Assembly (NCBI RefSeq): GCF_019393635.1
Contig: NC_057864.1
Location: 477,108,617-477,172,616 of the forward strand
DNA length: 64,000 bases
Origin: Dromiciops gliroides
Lineage: Eukaryota > Chordata > Mammalia > Microbiotheria > Microbiotheriidae
Direction: 5' to 3'
The position numbers were made by a program, and so were the translations under genes. Below are positions 26,540-37,259 of the stretch, piece after piece; position 1 is the stretch's first letter; each line of letters opens with the position of its first letter. Below the pieces are notes generated by a model. It saw only the letters and a program-made list of their open reading frames with translations. It did no database searches and was not told the DNA's origin.

Positions 26540-26691
26540 TTTTGTTTTTGTTTTTTAGCGAGGCAATTGGGGTTAAGTGACTTGCCCAGGGTCACACAGC
26601 TAGTAAGTGTTAAGTGTCTGAGGCCGGATTTGAACTCAGGTACTCCTGACTCCAGGGCCGGTGCTCTATCTACTGCGCCATCTAGCTGCCC
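26540..26691 (-). mobile_element. MAR1/WSINE-like CORE-SINE
   Basis: Target-site duplication CTGCTGACGAGTCTT (26525) and CTGCTGATGAGTCTT (26692), one mismatch. Confidence 0.92.
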
Positions 26692-26706
26692 CTGCTGATG
26701 AGTCTT

Positions 26707-27519
26707 AAAGAGGACACTCTGAAGACATGAAAAACCTAAGAATCATTCAAAAAAAGAATTTTCAGGGTCCCAGAAAAGTTTTCCCTTCAGACAATAAAGT
26801 CTCACGAATCACAGGAAGTTTAAACATAATTATCAGTATCAAATTATTGCAATAAATTAGCTTGCAGATAAAATTTAGTAAGCTTTCTAAAAATCACATA
26901 AAAAATCTTTTACTCAAACATATACACAAGGTTTTTTTTTTTTACAAAAGATTTTTTAAACTTAAATGTTTCTTTCTAAAAGTATTTCCCTTTCTTAAAT
27001 ACAGCTTAAAATCTGTTATTACATTAAAAGGAATAAATGGTAAATTAGTTGGAAACCAGAATGACATATATCTCTTAAAGTAAACCTTAAAGTAAAAATT
27101 GGAATTTGTCAAGATCAAGTTGGTAGAAAATATCTTTGAGTATCATAAACAAATTCCAGAGTGCTGTAACAAAACAAATTCCTAATCATTACCGAATCCC
27201 TAAGTACCATCTCCCTCTCATCAAAAGGTATTTGCAATGGGGAGGAAAATCAGTAAACCAAGAAAATACTTACATTCTGGAATCCCACATAGGTAGTGAA
27301 TTAAACACCTAGACAAACTACACTGGCCAATTGCTGAAAACCTCCAGATTAACATTCATATAAATATATCCTTAAATGAAGTTTGAAAATTACACCCTGA
27401 TTTTGTGAAAGGCTTGCACGGGGCTGATAAGAATTTATGACTTGATGGTCCTAAGAATACTTGTAGATTTTCAAGTGAAATTTTACAAGGTCTTTTCTTT
27501 TTATAATTACCAATTTTCC
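26707..27519. other. A/T-rich interior of the probable provirus
   Basis: A/T-rich, T and A runs near 26935-26955. No recognised gene; short frames at 26862 and 27356 are low complexity. Confidence 0.3.
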
Positions 27520-27663
27520 TTTTTTTTTTTCTCTCTCGGGACAATGAGGGTTAAGTGACTTGCCCAAGGTCACACAGCTAGTAAGTGTCAGAGGCTGGAT
27601 TTGAACTCAGGTCCTCCTGAATTCAGGGCCAGTACTTTATCCACTGCACCACCTAGCTGTCCC
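27520..27663 (-). mobile_element. MAR1/WSINE-like CORE-SINE
   Basis: Minus-strand copy with T-rich tail, CORE and head ending 'caccacctagctgtccc'. No clear target-site duplication. Confidence 0.82.
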
Positions 27664-27694
27664 TACATGGGTATTTTTAAAAGGAAAATTGGTG

Positions 27695-27846
27695 GGGGCA
27701 GCTAGGTGGTACAGTGGATAAAGCACTGGCCCTGGATTCAGGAGAACCTGAGTTCAAATCCAGCCTCAGACACTTGACATTTACTAGCTGTGTGACCCTG
27801 AGCAAGTCACTTAACCCTCATTGCCCCGCAAAAAAAAAAAAAAAAG
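27695..27846 (+). mobile_element. MAR1/WSINE-like CORE-SINE
   Basis: Plus-strand copy with A tail (27831-27845), only about 30 bp from the opposite-facing SINE at 27520-27663, so the two form an imperfect inverted pair. Confidence 0.88.
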
Positions 27847-27894
27847 AAACCCTATGTAAATACTTTATTAAAACAACACTCCTCCAAAAAGAGA

Positions 27895-28370
27895 TAAGGA
27901 ACAAAAAGGAAAAGGATCTATGTGTACAAAAAGTATTTATAGCAGCTCTTTTCTCGTGGCAAAGAATTAGAAATTGAGAAGATGCCCATCAATGGGGGAA
28001 TGGTTGAACAAATTGTGGGGTGGGATTACGGTGGAACACTATTAGGCTTTAAGAACTGATGAGCAGGATGCTCTCAGAAAAACCTGAAAAGACTTACATG
28101 AGCTGATGTGAGGTGGAATGTACTGTGTACAAAGTAACAGCAACATTGTAAGGTGATCAGCTTTGAATGACTTGGCTATTCTCAGCAATACAATGATCCA
28201 AGACAACTCTCAAGGATTTATGATGTATAACATATTGAATTGCTTGTTTTATTAAAGGGGAGTGGGGAGGGAGGAAGAGAGAGAATTTGGAACGTAAAGT
28301 ATTTTCAATGGATGTTAAATTTGTTATTACATGTAATTGGGGGAAAATAAAATTCTAAAGATAACAAAAC
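27895..28370 (+). mobile_element. L1 3' end
   Basis: 'aaaagtatttatagcagctc', 'gcccatcaatgggggaatgg', 'agtaacagcaacattgtaag', 'acaatgatccaagacaactc' and a terminal 'gggggaaaataaaattc'. 5'-truncated copy of the marsupial L1. Confidence 0.8.
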
Positions 28371-29893
28371 AAAACAATAACTCCAAATCTCATAATTCTC
28401 ACCAGCAACAGCCAAATAATTTTAGGTGAACTTCCTCTTAAATATAGACAAAACTTGGAAGTTTATAACTGCTTAACTACAGTACTTCAGGATCGTACCA
28501 ACATGTGGTCCGTAGGACTGATAGAATGACCTAATAGCTTCCTGATAGGAGAGCACTTTTAGACCTTATTCTTATTTCCTTTAGGGCAGATTTTCACTTA
28601 ACTCAGATCAAATCTAGATTTATAATTGCCAGTGGTAACATTTTAATATCTAAGGTTCAATACTTTTAGCACTTTAAAAGAAAATGATTATTATTAATAA
28701 ATTAATATATTTCATTTTGCCTTCTTTCTCTAAAAGAGATGGGGTGACAATTCCCAGCACGCTATAACCTTGTTTTCTACTTCCTTAAAGAGCTGGAGCA
28801 ATTGTCAATTCCCTGCTTCCTTTACCTGTCTTTGAGACTTTCCTGATAAGGGGGAGCCTTAAGCATTCAGCTTCCAATTCCCATCACCCTGTGAATTCCA
28901 AGCTGGCATATACTAGGAAATATGTAGAAAGTTTTATTTAAATCACTCTTGCTATCATTACATTAGTTTAAAATGTACTGGGCTAAAATATCTAAAGACT
29001 AAGTTGACCTGCCACTTTTTAAAAACTTTTCTGACCCAGGCAAAGAGACCTAAGGAATTTGATTTAATGCTTCCAGGGTGTGGCCAGTTTACCTTGGCAG
29101 AAACTTCCAGAGGTTTCACAAAGTCGCTAATTATTTACTAGTGTTTTATAGTTATGGTTATGGTTGTGGTTGTTATTGTTATAGTTGTTATAGTTATTTA
29201 TTTACATATTAAAAGAATAATAATTAGACAGTTGAACAGTATATGGAAACATTTAAGATTTTACATAATTACATCACAAATCACAAATTACATTATCCAA
29301 TATCTTTACCATATACAATATTTATGTAGTATTAGATTGAATAAGGTCTTCCTGATTCATCCTGAAAGCTGGGTGGACAATGATTAATCACATGATCTAA
29401 CCCTACTCCTACACCAAAGCTGGGCACAGACTGATTTCCAAAAATCTTTTCCAAAACAAAAATAAATCTTTTTCTTTACAATTTTTAGTTCTGAACTGAA
29501 GTCAAATCACTGCACTTTAACTTAACTTAAGCTTAGAACTAGATCCTGAAATCTTAAAATACTGACACTCTAACTCAGTTGCTAATCTGCTGATTAATTA
29601 TTCACATCAAATCCATAACTATAACAAATTTAAATCCAAAACTCAAAAGAACTGAAGAAGAATTCACATCCTAACAATATCTCTAATACACTAAATTATC
29701 ACATTAATCTTTGGCATTATCTTTATACAGATTACAAATCACATAACTGGGATAGCTTGACTTAAAACCACACAGCTAACAAATTTCCTGATATAGTATA
29801 ATAATAATAAATTTCACTTAAAATGAGACTAGAATAAATTCAGTTGAACCTGGATGTATATTCCAAATGTTATCATACAGAACCTTAATTTAT
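28371..29893. other. A/T-rich interior of the probable provirus
   Basis: About 1.5 kb without recognised elements; a (GTTATT)-rich patch lies at 29150-29200. No gene supported. Confidence 0.3.
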
Positions 29894-29907
29894 AATTTAA
29901 ATTATTT

Positions 29908-30260
29908 GTTTGGTTTTTTTTGTTTGTTTTTTGTTTTTGGTGAGGCAATTGGGATTAAGTGACTTGCCCTGGGTCACATAGCTAGTGTCAAGTGTCTGAG
30001 GCCAGATTCAAACTCAGGTCCTCCTGAATCCAGGGCCAGTGCTCTATCCACTGCGCCACCTAGCTGCCCCAATTTCTTTTCTTTTCTTTTTGTTTTTAAT
30101 TTTTTAAAATTTTTTAGTGAGGCAATTGGAGTTAAGTGACTTGCCCAGGGTCACACAGCTAGTAAGTGTTAAGTGTCTGAGGTAGGATTCGAACTCAGGT
30201 ACTCCTGACTGCAGGGCTTGTGCTCCATCCACTGCACAATCTAGCTGTCCCAGCTGCCCC
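29908..30260 (-). mobile_element. MAR1/WSINE-like CORE-SINE, split near its end
   Basis: Main body 29936-30070. Its flanks AATTTAAATTATTT (29894) and AATTTCAATTATTT (30261) form a target-site duplication that spans the next SINE, so this one is older. Confidence 0.85.
30077..30251 (-). mobile_element. MAR1/WSINE-like CORE-SINE nested at the edge of another
   Basis: Target-site duplication AGCTGCCCCAATTTC exact at 30062-30076 and 30252-30266. The duplicated sequence includes the head end of the older SINE, which orders the two insertions. Confidence 0.92.
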
Positions 30261-30320
30261 AATTTCAATTATTTAATATGATATTTTACACAAGGGCTAT
30301 TATTTATTCCAAGCATTTCA

Positions 30321-30323
<3 letters not shown>

Positions 30324-30351
<28 letters not shown>

Positions 30352-30489
30352 TTAGTAAGGCAATTGGGGTTAAGTGACTTGTCCAGGGTCACACAGTTAG
30401 TAAGTGTTAAGTGTCTGAGGCTGGATTTGAACTCAGGTGCTCCTGAATCCAGGGCTGGTGCTCTATCCACTGCACCATCTAGCTGCCCT
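30324..30489 (-). mobile_element. MAR1/WSINE-like CORE-SINE with (TA)n tail
   Basis: Target-site duplication CAAGCATTTCATAT (30310) and CGAGCATTTCATAT (30490). The tail carries a TA microsatellite at about 30321-30343. Confidence 0.9.
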
Positions 30490-30503
30490 CCGAGCATTTC
30501 ATA

Positions 30504-31252
30504 TTATGGAATTTCCAGCTAATTTACTACAGAAGATTTTAAAAGTGGTAGTATATAACACATTTTAACTATAACAAATCCTATCCCACTTAGGAACCAG
30601 TTCTTATCAGATGCTTCCTTCCCCCTATAACTGCCACATGGAATAAAAGAGGCTTAATGCACAAGGTGTAATCCATTTTGATTTCTCAATCTTTCTAGCC
30701 CACTGTAACTTGGTCTATTGGCTTTCAAATCAAGCTACAAAGTTTTCATTCTCAATCTTTCTGAAAGATTTTTAAAGATGCTTCTTAAAACAAAGTTAAA
30801 CTTTCTTAGACCCTCATGGCATAAGGGCACCCAGAACAACTATCCATGGGCAGGAAGGGCTAGTACATTGACTTGCTACTGCCCACCTGCTGTGTGCAAG
30901 GCATGTCCTCCCATTTGTTCCCAAACCTTTTCTACCTTCCATATTTTCCTTCAAGCCTTTATTTCTGTTTCCAAATCTTTCAAACATATTACTAAGACTA
31001 CCTCAATTTCTTTTACATTTCAAACACATCTCAGATGGCACATAGTATTATTAAGACAATGTCTTATTAAAGCCCTGCTTTCCTAAGCTATAGAGTTAAT
31101 TTCAGCCCACGGGATTCTCTTCATTAATCTGCTTATCACAAAATTCAGGTGTTCTGTAGGAAATCAGAAAGCTCCAGATCTCTCATTCTCCTAATATAGA
31201 AAGAAGTTTGTGGGACAAATCCTTGAAAGAAATCCATTAAGATGTTTTTAGT
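30504..31252. other. Interior of the probable provirus, right-centre part
   Basis: A 122-codon open frame at 30718-31086 (+) is the longest here. It shows no domain I recognise and runs against the proposed orientation, so it is not called. Confidence 0.3.
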
Positions 31253-31266
31253 GATTACAAAAACTT

Positions 31267-31413
31267 TTTTGGGGTGGGGGTGGGGCAATGAGGGTTAAGT
31301 GACTTGTCCAGGGTCACACAACTAGTAAGTGTCAAGTGTCTGAGGGCAGATTTGAACTCAGGTCCTCCTGAATCCAGAGCCGGTGCTTTATCCACTGTGC
31401 CACCTAGATGCCC
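31267..31413 (-). mobile_element. MAR1/WSINE-like CORE-SINE
   Basis: Flanking ATTACAAAAACTTT at about 31254 and 31416 is an exact direct repeat. Confidence 0.9.
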
Positions 31414-31429
31414 CAATTACAAAAACTTT

Positions 31430-32417
31430 CAGGAGACATACAGTGGCTTATGCTCCTGTTGAAACAGAAGAGTGGGGTTTGGGCTTATTCCAAAATCCAG
31501 TTAATTGATCACAAAGGACTTGACTGCCTACTTAATATAGTTTTCCAAATTAAAAATCACACCAAAAAAAAATCACACTCACCCTCCTCATTGTCCTGCT
31601 GCTCTTCACCATTTAGAATCAGGAGAGAGTTAACACTTCATAATTTACAAATCAAGAGAGCTGTATTTCTCTCACATCCTTCACCAACATTACTTATTTT
31701 AAAAACAGCTTTTACAACAAATCACTGAAATCCTAAAGTGATTACTTTTAAGGCTATGATAGAAAAGCCCTGATCAATGTGTCTTGCAACACACACAAAA
31801 ATTTTTTTTGGCTGTTATAAACACCTTGCCCCATTATATTGAGGAGGCAAAGCCAGTTCTCCAGATTCAATTTAAACATAATCTACAAACTTGAGCTTTG
31901 GGATCTAATTAAACCTGAATTCATCTAATTTTGAAGTGACAAAAACTCTCTTAGCTTTCTCTCATCAGCCTTTGCCATCTTCAGCTGCTTGCTTTAGATC
32001 TTATCAACTTGGAGCTGCAGGTTAAAGCCCCATCAAAGAAAAAAGATGGTGTTTTTACTCTGAGAGTAACCCTTTTTCTGATTTCACCTTCTAAACTAAC
32101 TCCTTGGGAAGTTTTATGCTGCCTTTTTTTCAGTTCCTTTACTTAAATGAGTCTTAGAAACCTCATACAGACAGACAAAAAAGACAAAGTGACCCCAAAA
32201 GCAAAGAGTTGAAATTAAAACTACTTTCCCCCCTTGCTTTAATATCTCACACTTCACTTTACTCACTTGGCCTATTTTAATATCTCACTTCATTTTATTC
32301 ACTTTGACACACTTCTGCCTTATGGGTAAGCTTACCTCTACTCTTCTCTCTCACACACACAACTTAAATTATATGTACCCTCAAAACATGAAAGCAAGGA
32401 TTGTAGCTTTAGAGATA
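31430..32417. other. Interior of the probable provirus, right part
   Basis: A/T-rich; two similar 'tttaatatctcacttc' phrases at 32235-32300 suggest a small tandem duplication of about 45 bp. No gene. Confidence 0.3.
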
Positions 32418-32432
32418 CTCTCATAGAGGTTT

Positions 32433-32577
32433 GGTTTGGTTTTGTGGGGCAATGGGGGTTAAGTGACTTGCCCAAGGTCACACAGCTAGTAAGTGTCAAG
32501 TGTCTGAGGCCGGATTTGAACTCAGGTACTCCTGAATCCAGGGCCAGTGCTTAATCCACTGTGCCACCTAGCTGCCC
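32433..32577 (-). mobile_element. MAR1/WSINE-like CORE-SINE
   Basis: Target-site duplication CTCTCATAGAGGTTT (32418) and CTCTCATAGAGTTTT (32578). Confidence 0.92.
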
Positions 32578-32908
32578 CTCTCATAGAGTTTTGAATGATT
32601 TCCTCCCTATGAAAGTGAAAATTAGGGGAAAATGCTACTATACTATAAACATTAAACCATATACAAACACTAAAACAGCAAAAGAGACATATAGAGACAT
32701 ATATGCTTACCCAGAAATGGTCAAAGGCTACAATCAGAAATTTTAGGTTGAGAAGAGTCAAAATCTCAACTTAGAGTCTCTCAGGGAAAGGCCTCTCTAG
32801 GTGAAGAGATCTCACCATGAGTATTTGAATGAGAGGGCAGTTGCCTGGGAGACCCTAAGCCAGGCCTGTCTCTTTCCTTTAAAGTATTCCTTCATGGTTT
32901 GCCATAAC

Positions 32909-33790
32909 TGTGAAGATTACAAATTTGAGAGACATAGTTTCTGGGTAACTTACTCATTTTATTAATGAGGCCACCAGGTTATTAATAAGAAGGTGACCAT
33001 TAGCTGTCTCTCAGGCAAAAGACAAAAATGACAATGGACTCACAGGTTATATACCCTTCTAACTGTAGGTGGTCCATCAAATAGCAATCAAATCTAATGG
33101 GTTGACGTGATTGGAGGTAGGTTTTGTTAAAATGAAGGAATGGCCTTCTATCTTGAGTCTCTGCTAGCGGTTCCATGGGTCAACAGCAGCTCTATTGGAG
33201 CCACCCTCGCAAATTCGGCCAGGGGTCTCGGTCATGCCGTGTGTGTTCGAACTGGCATGGCCTGATCTGCAAGTACAGTTTGAACATGTGATGCCAGTGC
33301 TTCCGTCAGTATGTGAAAGACATAGGCTTCATCAAGTTGGGCTAAATTATGTCTACAGATCTCGCTGATTATGGGATTACTTTGACCATCAGTGACCACC
33401 ATTTTACTGGACAGTGTTCAGCTATTTGGTCTATTTACCTAAAGATGGATCCTGTTGTGTGTGCTATGCTAATTTGTTTATAATAAACAGGACATTCTCA
33501 GTTATGATTAAAAAACCCAAAACAACAAAACAAAACAAAACAAAAAAATAAAATGAAGGAATGGGGGTCACTTGGATAGGGAGAGTATGTCTATATAAGG
33601 TCACCAGTTCAAAAAATATAGACCCCACCAAGCTGAGTGGAGAACAATAGCTTCTGCTTGGGTGTGTTCTGCCACAAGAAGCTAGTTCAAATCTTATCAG
33701 TAAAAAAAAAAAAATGAAAGACTTAGAGAGAAGAAGAGGGGGAGGTTACTGAATCTCCCCAAGATATCAGTTATGAATAATTATTTATCA
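32909..33790 (-). mobile_element. LTR unit, right copy, carrying a processed pseudogene
   Basis: Plus strand starts TGTGAAGATT and ends TTTATCA. Similar to 23421-23853 throughout, apart from the RPS29 retropseudogene inserted at 33144-33549. Homology with the left copy continues to about 33862. Confidence 0.6.
33144..33549 (+). pseudogene. RPS29: Processed pseudogene of ribosomal protein S29
   Basis: Intronless copy of the whole RPS29 mRNA. The reading frame 33175-33345 spans 57 codons including the terminal stop, exactly the length of RPS29 (56 residues). It starts [20 protein letters not shown] and ends KDIGFIKLG. Damage: one internal TGA replaces the Arg codon after NM, plus His3-to-Gln, Arg-to-Trp, Arg-to-Cys and Gly-to-Ser changes. 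AATAAA at 33482-33487 and an A-rich tail at about 33510-33548 follow. The target-site duplication AAAATGAAGGAATGG is exact at 33129-33143 and 33550-33564, so it was inserted by L1 machinery into the right LTR. Not functional. Confidence 0.95.
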
Positions 33791-33862
33791 CAATCCCCCA
33801 TTCGATTCTTGAGGACTGTGGCCCCTTCAGTGAATCACTAACTGATAGTACAAACACTTCAT

Positions 33863-33912
33863 ATGAGCAGAAGCAGGAGGATAATTTATCTAGTGACTAC
33901 AATAGAGTAAAG
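33863..33912 (+). mobile_element. Short L1 3'-end remnant
   Basis: 'gagcagaagcaggaggataa' and 'atctagtgactacaatag' match the L1 segment just downstream of ORF2 seen elsewhere. It could be the far side of the L1 entered by the probable provirus. Confidence 0.45.
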
Positions 33913-33965
33913 CAGAAGTGTCAAACTCAGCCTAGTGGCAGACACAGATTAAAATGTAATTGAGA

Positions 33966-34121
33966 GGGGGCAGCTAGGTGGCGCACCGGATAAAGCACCA
34001 GCCCTGGATTCAGGAGTACCTGAGTTCAAATCTGGCCTCAGAGACTTGACACTTACTAGCTGTGTGACCCTGGGCAAGTCACTTAACCGCCATTGCCCCG
34101 CAAAAACAAAAAACAAAACAA
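33966..34121 (+). mobile_element. MAR1/WSINE-like CORE-SINE
   Basis: Target-site duplication AAAATGTAATTGAGA exact at 33951-33965 and 34122-34136. Confidence 0.95.
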
Positions 34122-34136
34122 AAAATGTAATTGAGA

Positions 34137-34650
34137 AAGGTTTAATAAAGTAAATAAAATATGACATATAGAATGTTAATTTGTGGTTTTCTGAGTCAAT
34201 CTGTGGCCATTAGGAATAAGAATTCTGCTGGATGCAATGACCAGTCATGACTCCAGAAGACCTCTAGTGAATCTGCTTTCTGTCTCTTTGCAGAGGTGAT
34301 AGAATAGAGGTACCCAATGAGATATACATTTGCAGACATAGCCAGTGCATAACTTTATTATGTTCAGTATACTTATTTGTTACCAGGGAGGGGTTTGTTC
34401 AGCCAGGAGATACTTTGGGGGTGGTGATAGTGATGCAAAAATCTCCCCAAAGAGTGTCAATGAAGCATTTAAAAATAAACAGAAGAGAGCAAATTGAAGT
34501 TCAGAAGGAACTCTGACCAGTAGTGTAGGTGTGGTACTATTGTGTCAAATTGAACATATACCTTAAAAAGTTGTATATGGTAGAAGTTCAGACTTTTAGA
34601 TATAATCCCATTTTTCTCTTCTTATTTTGAAATGTTCATGTTTTTTGATA
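34137..34650. other. Intergenic DNA
   Basis: No recognised gene or element. Confidence 0.3.
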
Positions 34651-34652
34651 GT

Positions 34653-34914
34653 TGTTATTTTTGTTGTTGGGTCATTTCCATCATATCCAATTCTTCATGA
34701 CCCTTTTTTTTTTCTTTTGGCAAAGACACTTGAGTGGTCTGCTATTTCCTTCTTCAGTTCATTTTAGGGTTGAATAACTGAGGCAAAATGAATAAAGTGA
34801 CGTGCCCAGGTTCACATAGCTAATAAGTGTCTAAAGCCCGATTTGAACTCATGAAGATGAGCCTTCCTGAGTCCAAACTCAGTATTCTATCCACTGTACC
34901 ATCTAGCTGCTTCT
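34653..34914 (-). mobile_element. RTE(BovB)-tailed CORE-SINE
   Basis: 'gggtcatttccatcatatcc', 'tgagtggtctgctatttcct', reverse CORE and head ending 'taccatctagctgcttc'. Diverged. Confidence 0.65.
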
Positions 34915-34919
34915 GAGTG

Positions 34920-35770
34920 TTAAGTTCATAATAAATCAAAAAGGGGGTAAAATAAGTTATGACCCAGGAGAAAGCCCTGGGCACCTCACTAGTACCATGG
35001 TTGATTCTTGGCCATGGTTTGTAGATAATGTTTATCTAGCACCCTTCTCACACCCTACCTTGCCCCATCTCCTAAGGGCACTCAGATCAACCCCTTTGCA
35101 GCCCAGGATGTCTTGCTCTGGTGTCTGTCCTCCCTGGTCTTAGGTACCTTTCAGGCTCTGACTTTCTCAATCAATATCCCATTCACTCAAGACATTGTTT
35201 TAAGCCAGATAACAATGGGACCCAATGCAATACACGATCAGTGAAAAGAATCTTCTATCAAGGGTCATACTTCCAGGTAACACAATGTCCTAACTTTTAA
35301 AGAAAAAATCCTCAGATGCAGTTAGCCAATCAAAGGAGGCTCCCCCACCAATATGGGGGCAAACTAGGCATATTCAAAAGGCCCCTCTCCACGGTGCTTC
35401 AGTGTTAAAACTGGGCATGTCAGTTCTAAGACAGGAAGCCTGGGCTACAATTATTGTTAATGCCATTATTACGTGACATACAAATCCTGCTTCTCCCTAT
35501 TTTCATGTCCCCAAAGAGACTGGTGGTTAAATCCAGGGCAGTAGGATGTTGGTCTCACAGTATCTTTTTGTTCTTTCTGAACCTTCCCCCATACCCATTG
35601 TCTTTTCCTCTATAGCAAAAGCTCAGAGCAATATAAAATTGGTTCATCTTTATCTGGAGACAAAACTCATTATAAAAGTACAAATAACAAATAAAGTTTT
35701 CAAAGAATAAGAAACTGTTGAGAGTAAATGATGCCAATTCACAGGGCAGTGATGAGGCAGGGAGAGAGGA
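34920..35770. other. Unassigned intergenic DNA
   Basis: About 850 bp less A/T-rich than its surroundings, with a short inverted pair (gctcccccacc / atatgggggc) at 35338-35362. It could be a further LTR or a unique patch; I could not find ends. Confidence 0.3.
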
Positions 35771-35774
35771 AGTA

Positions 35775-36282
35775 GAGTCAAGGCAGCAAACAATTATTAA
35801 GCACCTACTATGTTCCAGGCTTGTGCTAAGAGCTGGGGGTACAAAGAAAGAGAAAGCAGTCTCTGCCTTGGAAGATTTCACATTCTAATGGGGGAAAGAA
35901 CGTGCAGAGAAGTAGGTATAAACAAGATTTATACAAGTTAATTGGAGATCAACAGAGGAAAGACACCAACATTAAGAGGGATGAGGAAAGGCTTCCTATA
36001 GAAAGTGGGATTGTAGTAGAAGCTTGAAAGAAGCCAGGAAAGCCAGGAGGCTGAGATAAGGGGAGAAAATCCTCAACATGAGGACAGTCAATGCAAAGCC
36101 ATGAAGTGTTTGAGGAACAGCAAGGAAACCAGTGTCCATGAATCATATAGGGTGTGGAAGAGAGAAAATTTGTAAGGCAGGAAATAATGTAGGAAGGGCC
36201 CAGGTTGTGAAGGACTCTAAAAGCCAAATATCATTTCTTATTTTATTATCCAGAGGAATTAGGGAGCCAGTGGAGTTTATTG

Positions 36283-36285
<3 letters not shown>
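35775..36285 (+). repeat. Old dispersed mammalian repeat, class not assigned
   Basis: 'attaagcacctactatgttc', 'gggggtacaaagaaagagaa', 'tgtttgaggaacagcaagga', 'gggagccagtggagtttatt' in the order seen in many mammalian genomes. Related to 63465-64000. Confidence 0.55.

Positions 36286-36348
<63 letters not shown>
36285..36348. repeat. (GT)n(GA)n microsatellite
   Basis: About 16 GT units followed by about 16 GA units. Confidence 0.97.
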
Positions 36349-36351
<3 letters not shown>

Positions 36352-36383
36352 GGTTAGACTCATCTTTTAAGAAGATATCCAGG

Positions 36384-36572
36384 GGACAGCTAGGTGGCGC
36401 AGTGGATAGAGCACCGGCCCTGGAGTCAGGAGGACCTGAGTTCAAATCCAGCCTCAGACACTTGACACTTACTAGCTGTGTGACCCTGGGCAAGTCACTT
36501 AACCCTCATTGCCCCACAAAAGAAGAAGAAGAAGGAGAAGGAGAAGGAGAAGGAGAAGGAGAAGGAGGAGAA
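36384..36572 (+). mobile_element. MAR1/WSINE-like CORE-SINE with (GAA)/(GGA) tail
   Basis: Full-length plus-strand copy whose tail has become a GAA/GGAGAA microsatellite at about 36520-36572. Confidence 0.88.
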
Positions 36573-37060
36573 TAGCCAAGGGAAGATGGAATGGGGTGGG
36601 AAGAAACTTGGTCCAATGAGGTATTTACATTCTGGGCAGGCAGATCATCCTTAAGCAGACCAGTGAGCTCCAACTGATTGTTATTAGATTCATTTAAGTG
36701 TAGTACCACCCTTTGCTTGCAATTAGCCTGCTCCCTGCTGTGCTTCCACACCACGTTCTTTCCTTGCTGGGGAGTTCAAAAACTCCTGGGCTTTCCTTAT
36801 CCTTCATGCCTCCCACTTCCCATAATTCTTCAGTCTCTCCTTCTTGTGTGGAAAAAAAAAGGCCATCCCCTTATCTATACATAGAACAAGCTCACATTTA
36901 TAGAGTGCTCAGAGGTTTGTGAAGCAGTTTACAGACGTATCATCTCTGTTAGTATGAGAGAGGCTATTATGATGAGTATTTTGTAGATATGGGGATGGAG
37001 GCTCAGAGGGGTTATGACTTGCCAATATCAAATAGCTAGGAAGTTTTTAGAAGTGGGGTT
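36573..37060. other. Intergenic DNA
   Basis: Mostly without recognised elements; a decayed MIR-type tail at about 36890-37070. The overlapping frames at 36678-36922 are not supported as genes. Confidence 0.3.
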
Positions 37061-37078
37061 CAAACCTAGCTCTTTCTG

Positions 37079-37241
37079 GGGCAGCTAGGTGGCGCAGTGG
37101 ATAGAGTACTGGCCCTGGATTCAGGAGTACCTGAGTTCAAATTCAACCTCAGACACTTAACACTTACTAGCTGTGTGACCCTGGGCAAGTCACTTAACCC
37201 CAATTGCCTCACTAAAAAAAAACACCAACAAAAACAAAAAC
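37079..37241 (+). mobile_element. MAR1/WSINE-like CORE-SINE
   Basis: Target-site duplication CAAACCTAGCTCTTTCTG exact at 37061-37078 and 37242-37259. Confidence 0.95.
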
Positions 37242-37259
37242 CAAACCTAGCTCTTTCTG

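Larger units (their letters stand above)
23421..33862 (-). mobile_element. Probable old provirus bounded by two related LTRs
   Basis: Two related LTR units in the same orientation (left from 23421, right from 32909) enclose about 9 kb. Minus orientation is suggested by reverse AATAAA near the outer end of each unit. The interior holds later insertions (SINEs, a solo LTR, an L1 end), and I recognise no gag, pol or env frames, so it is a decayed or non-coding element. L1 3'-end sequence on both outer sides suggests it entered an L1. By eye the LTRs differ at roughly one base in five or six, so it is old. An alternative is two separate fragments of one family. Confidence 0.5.
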
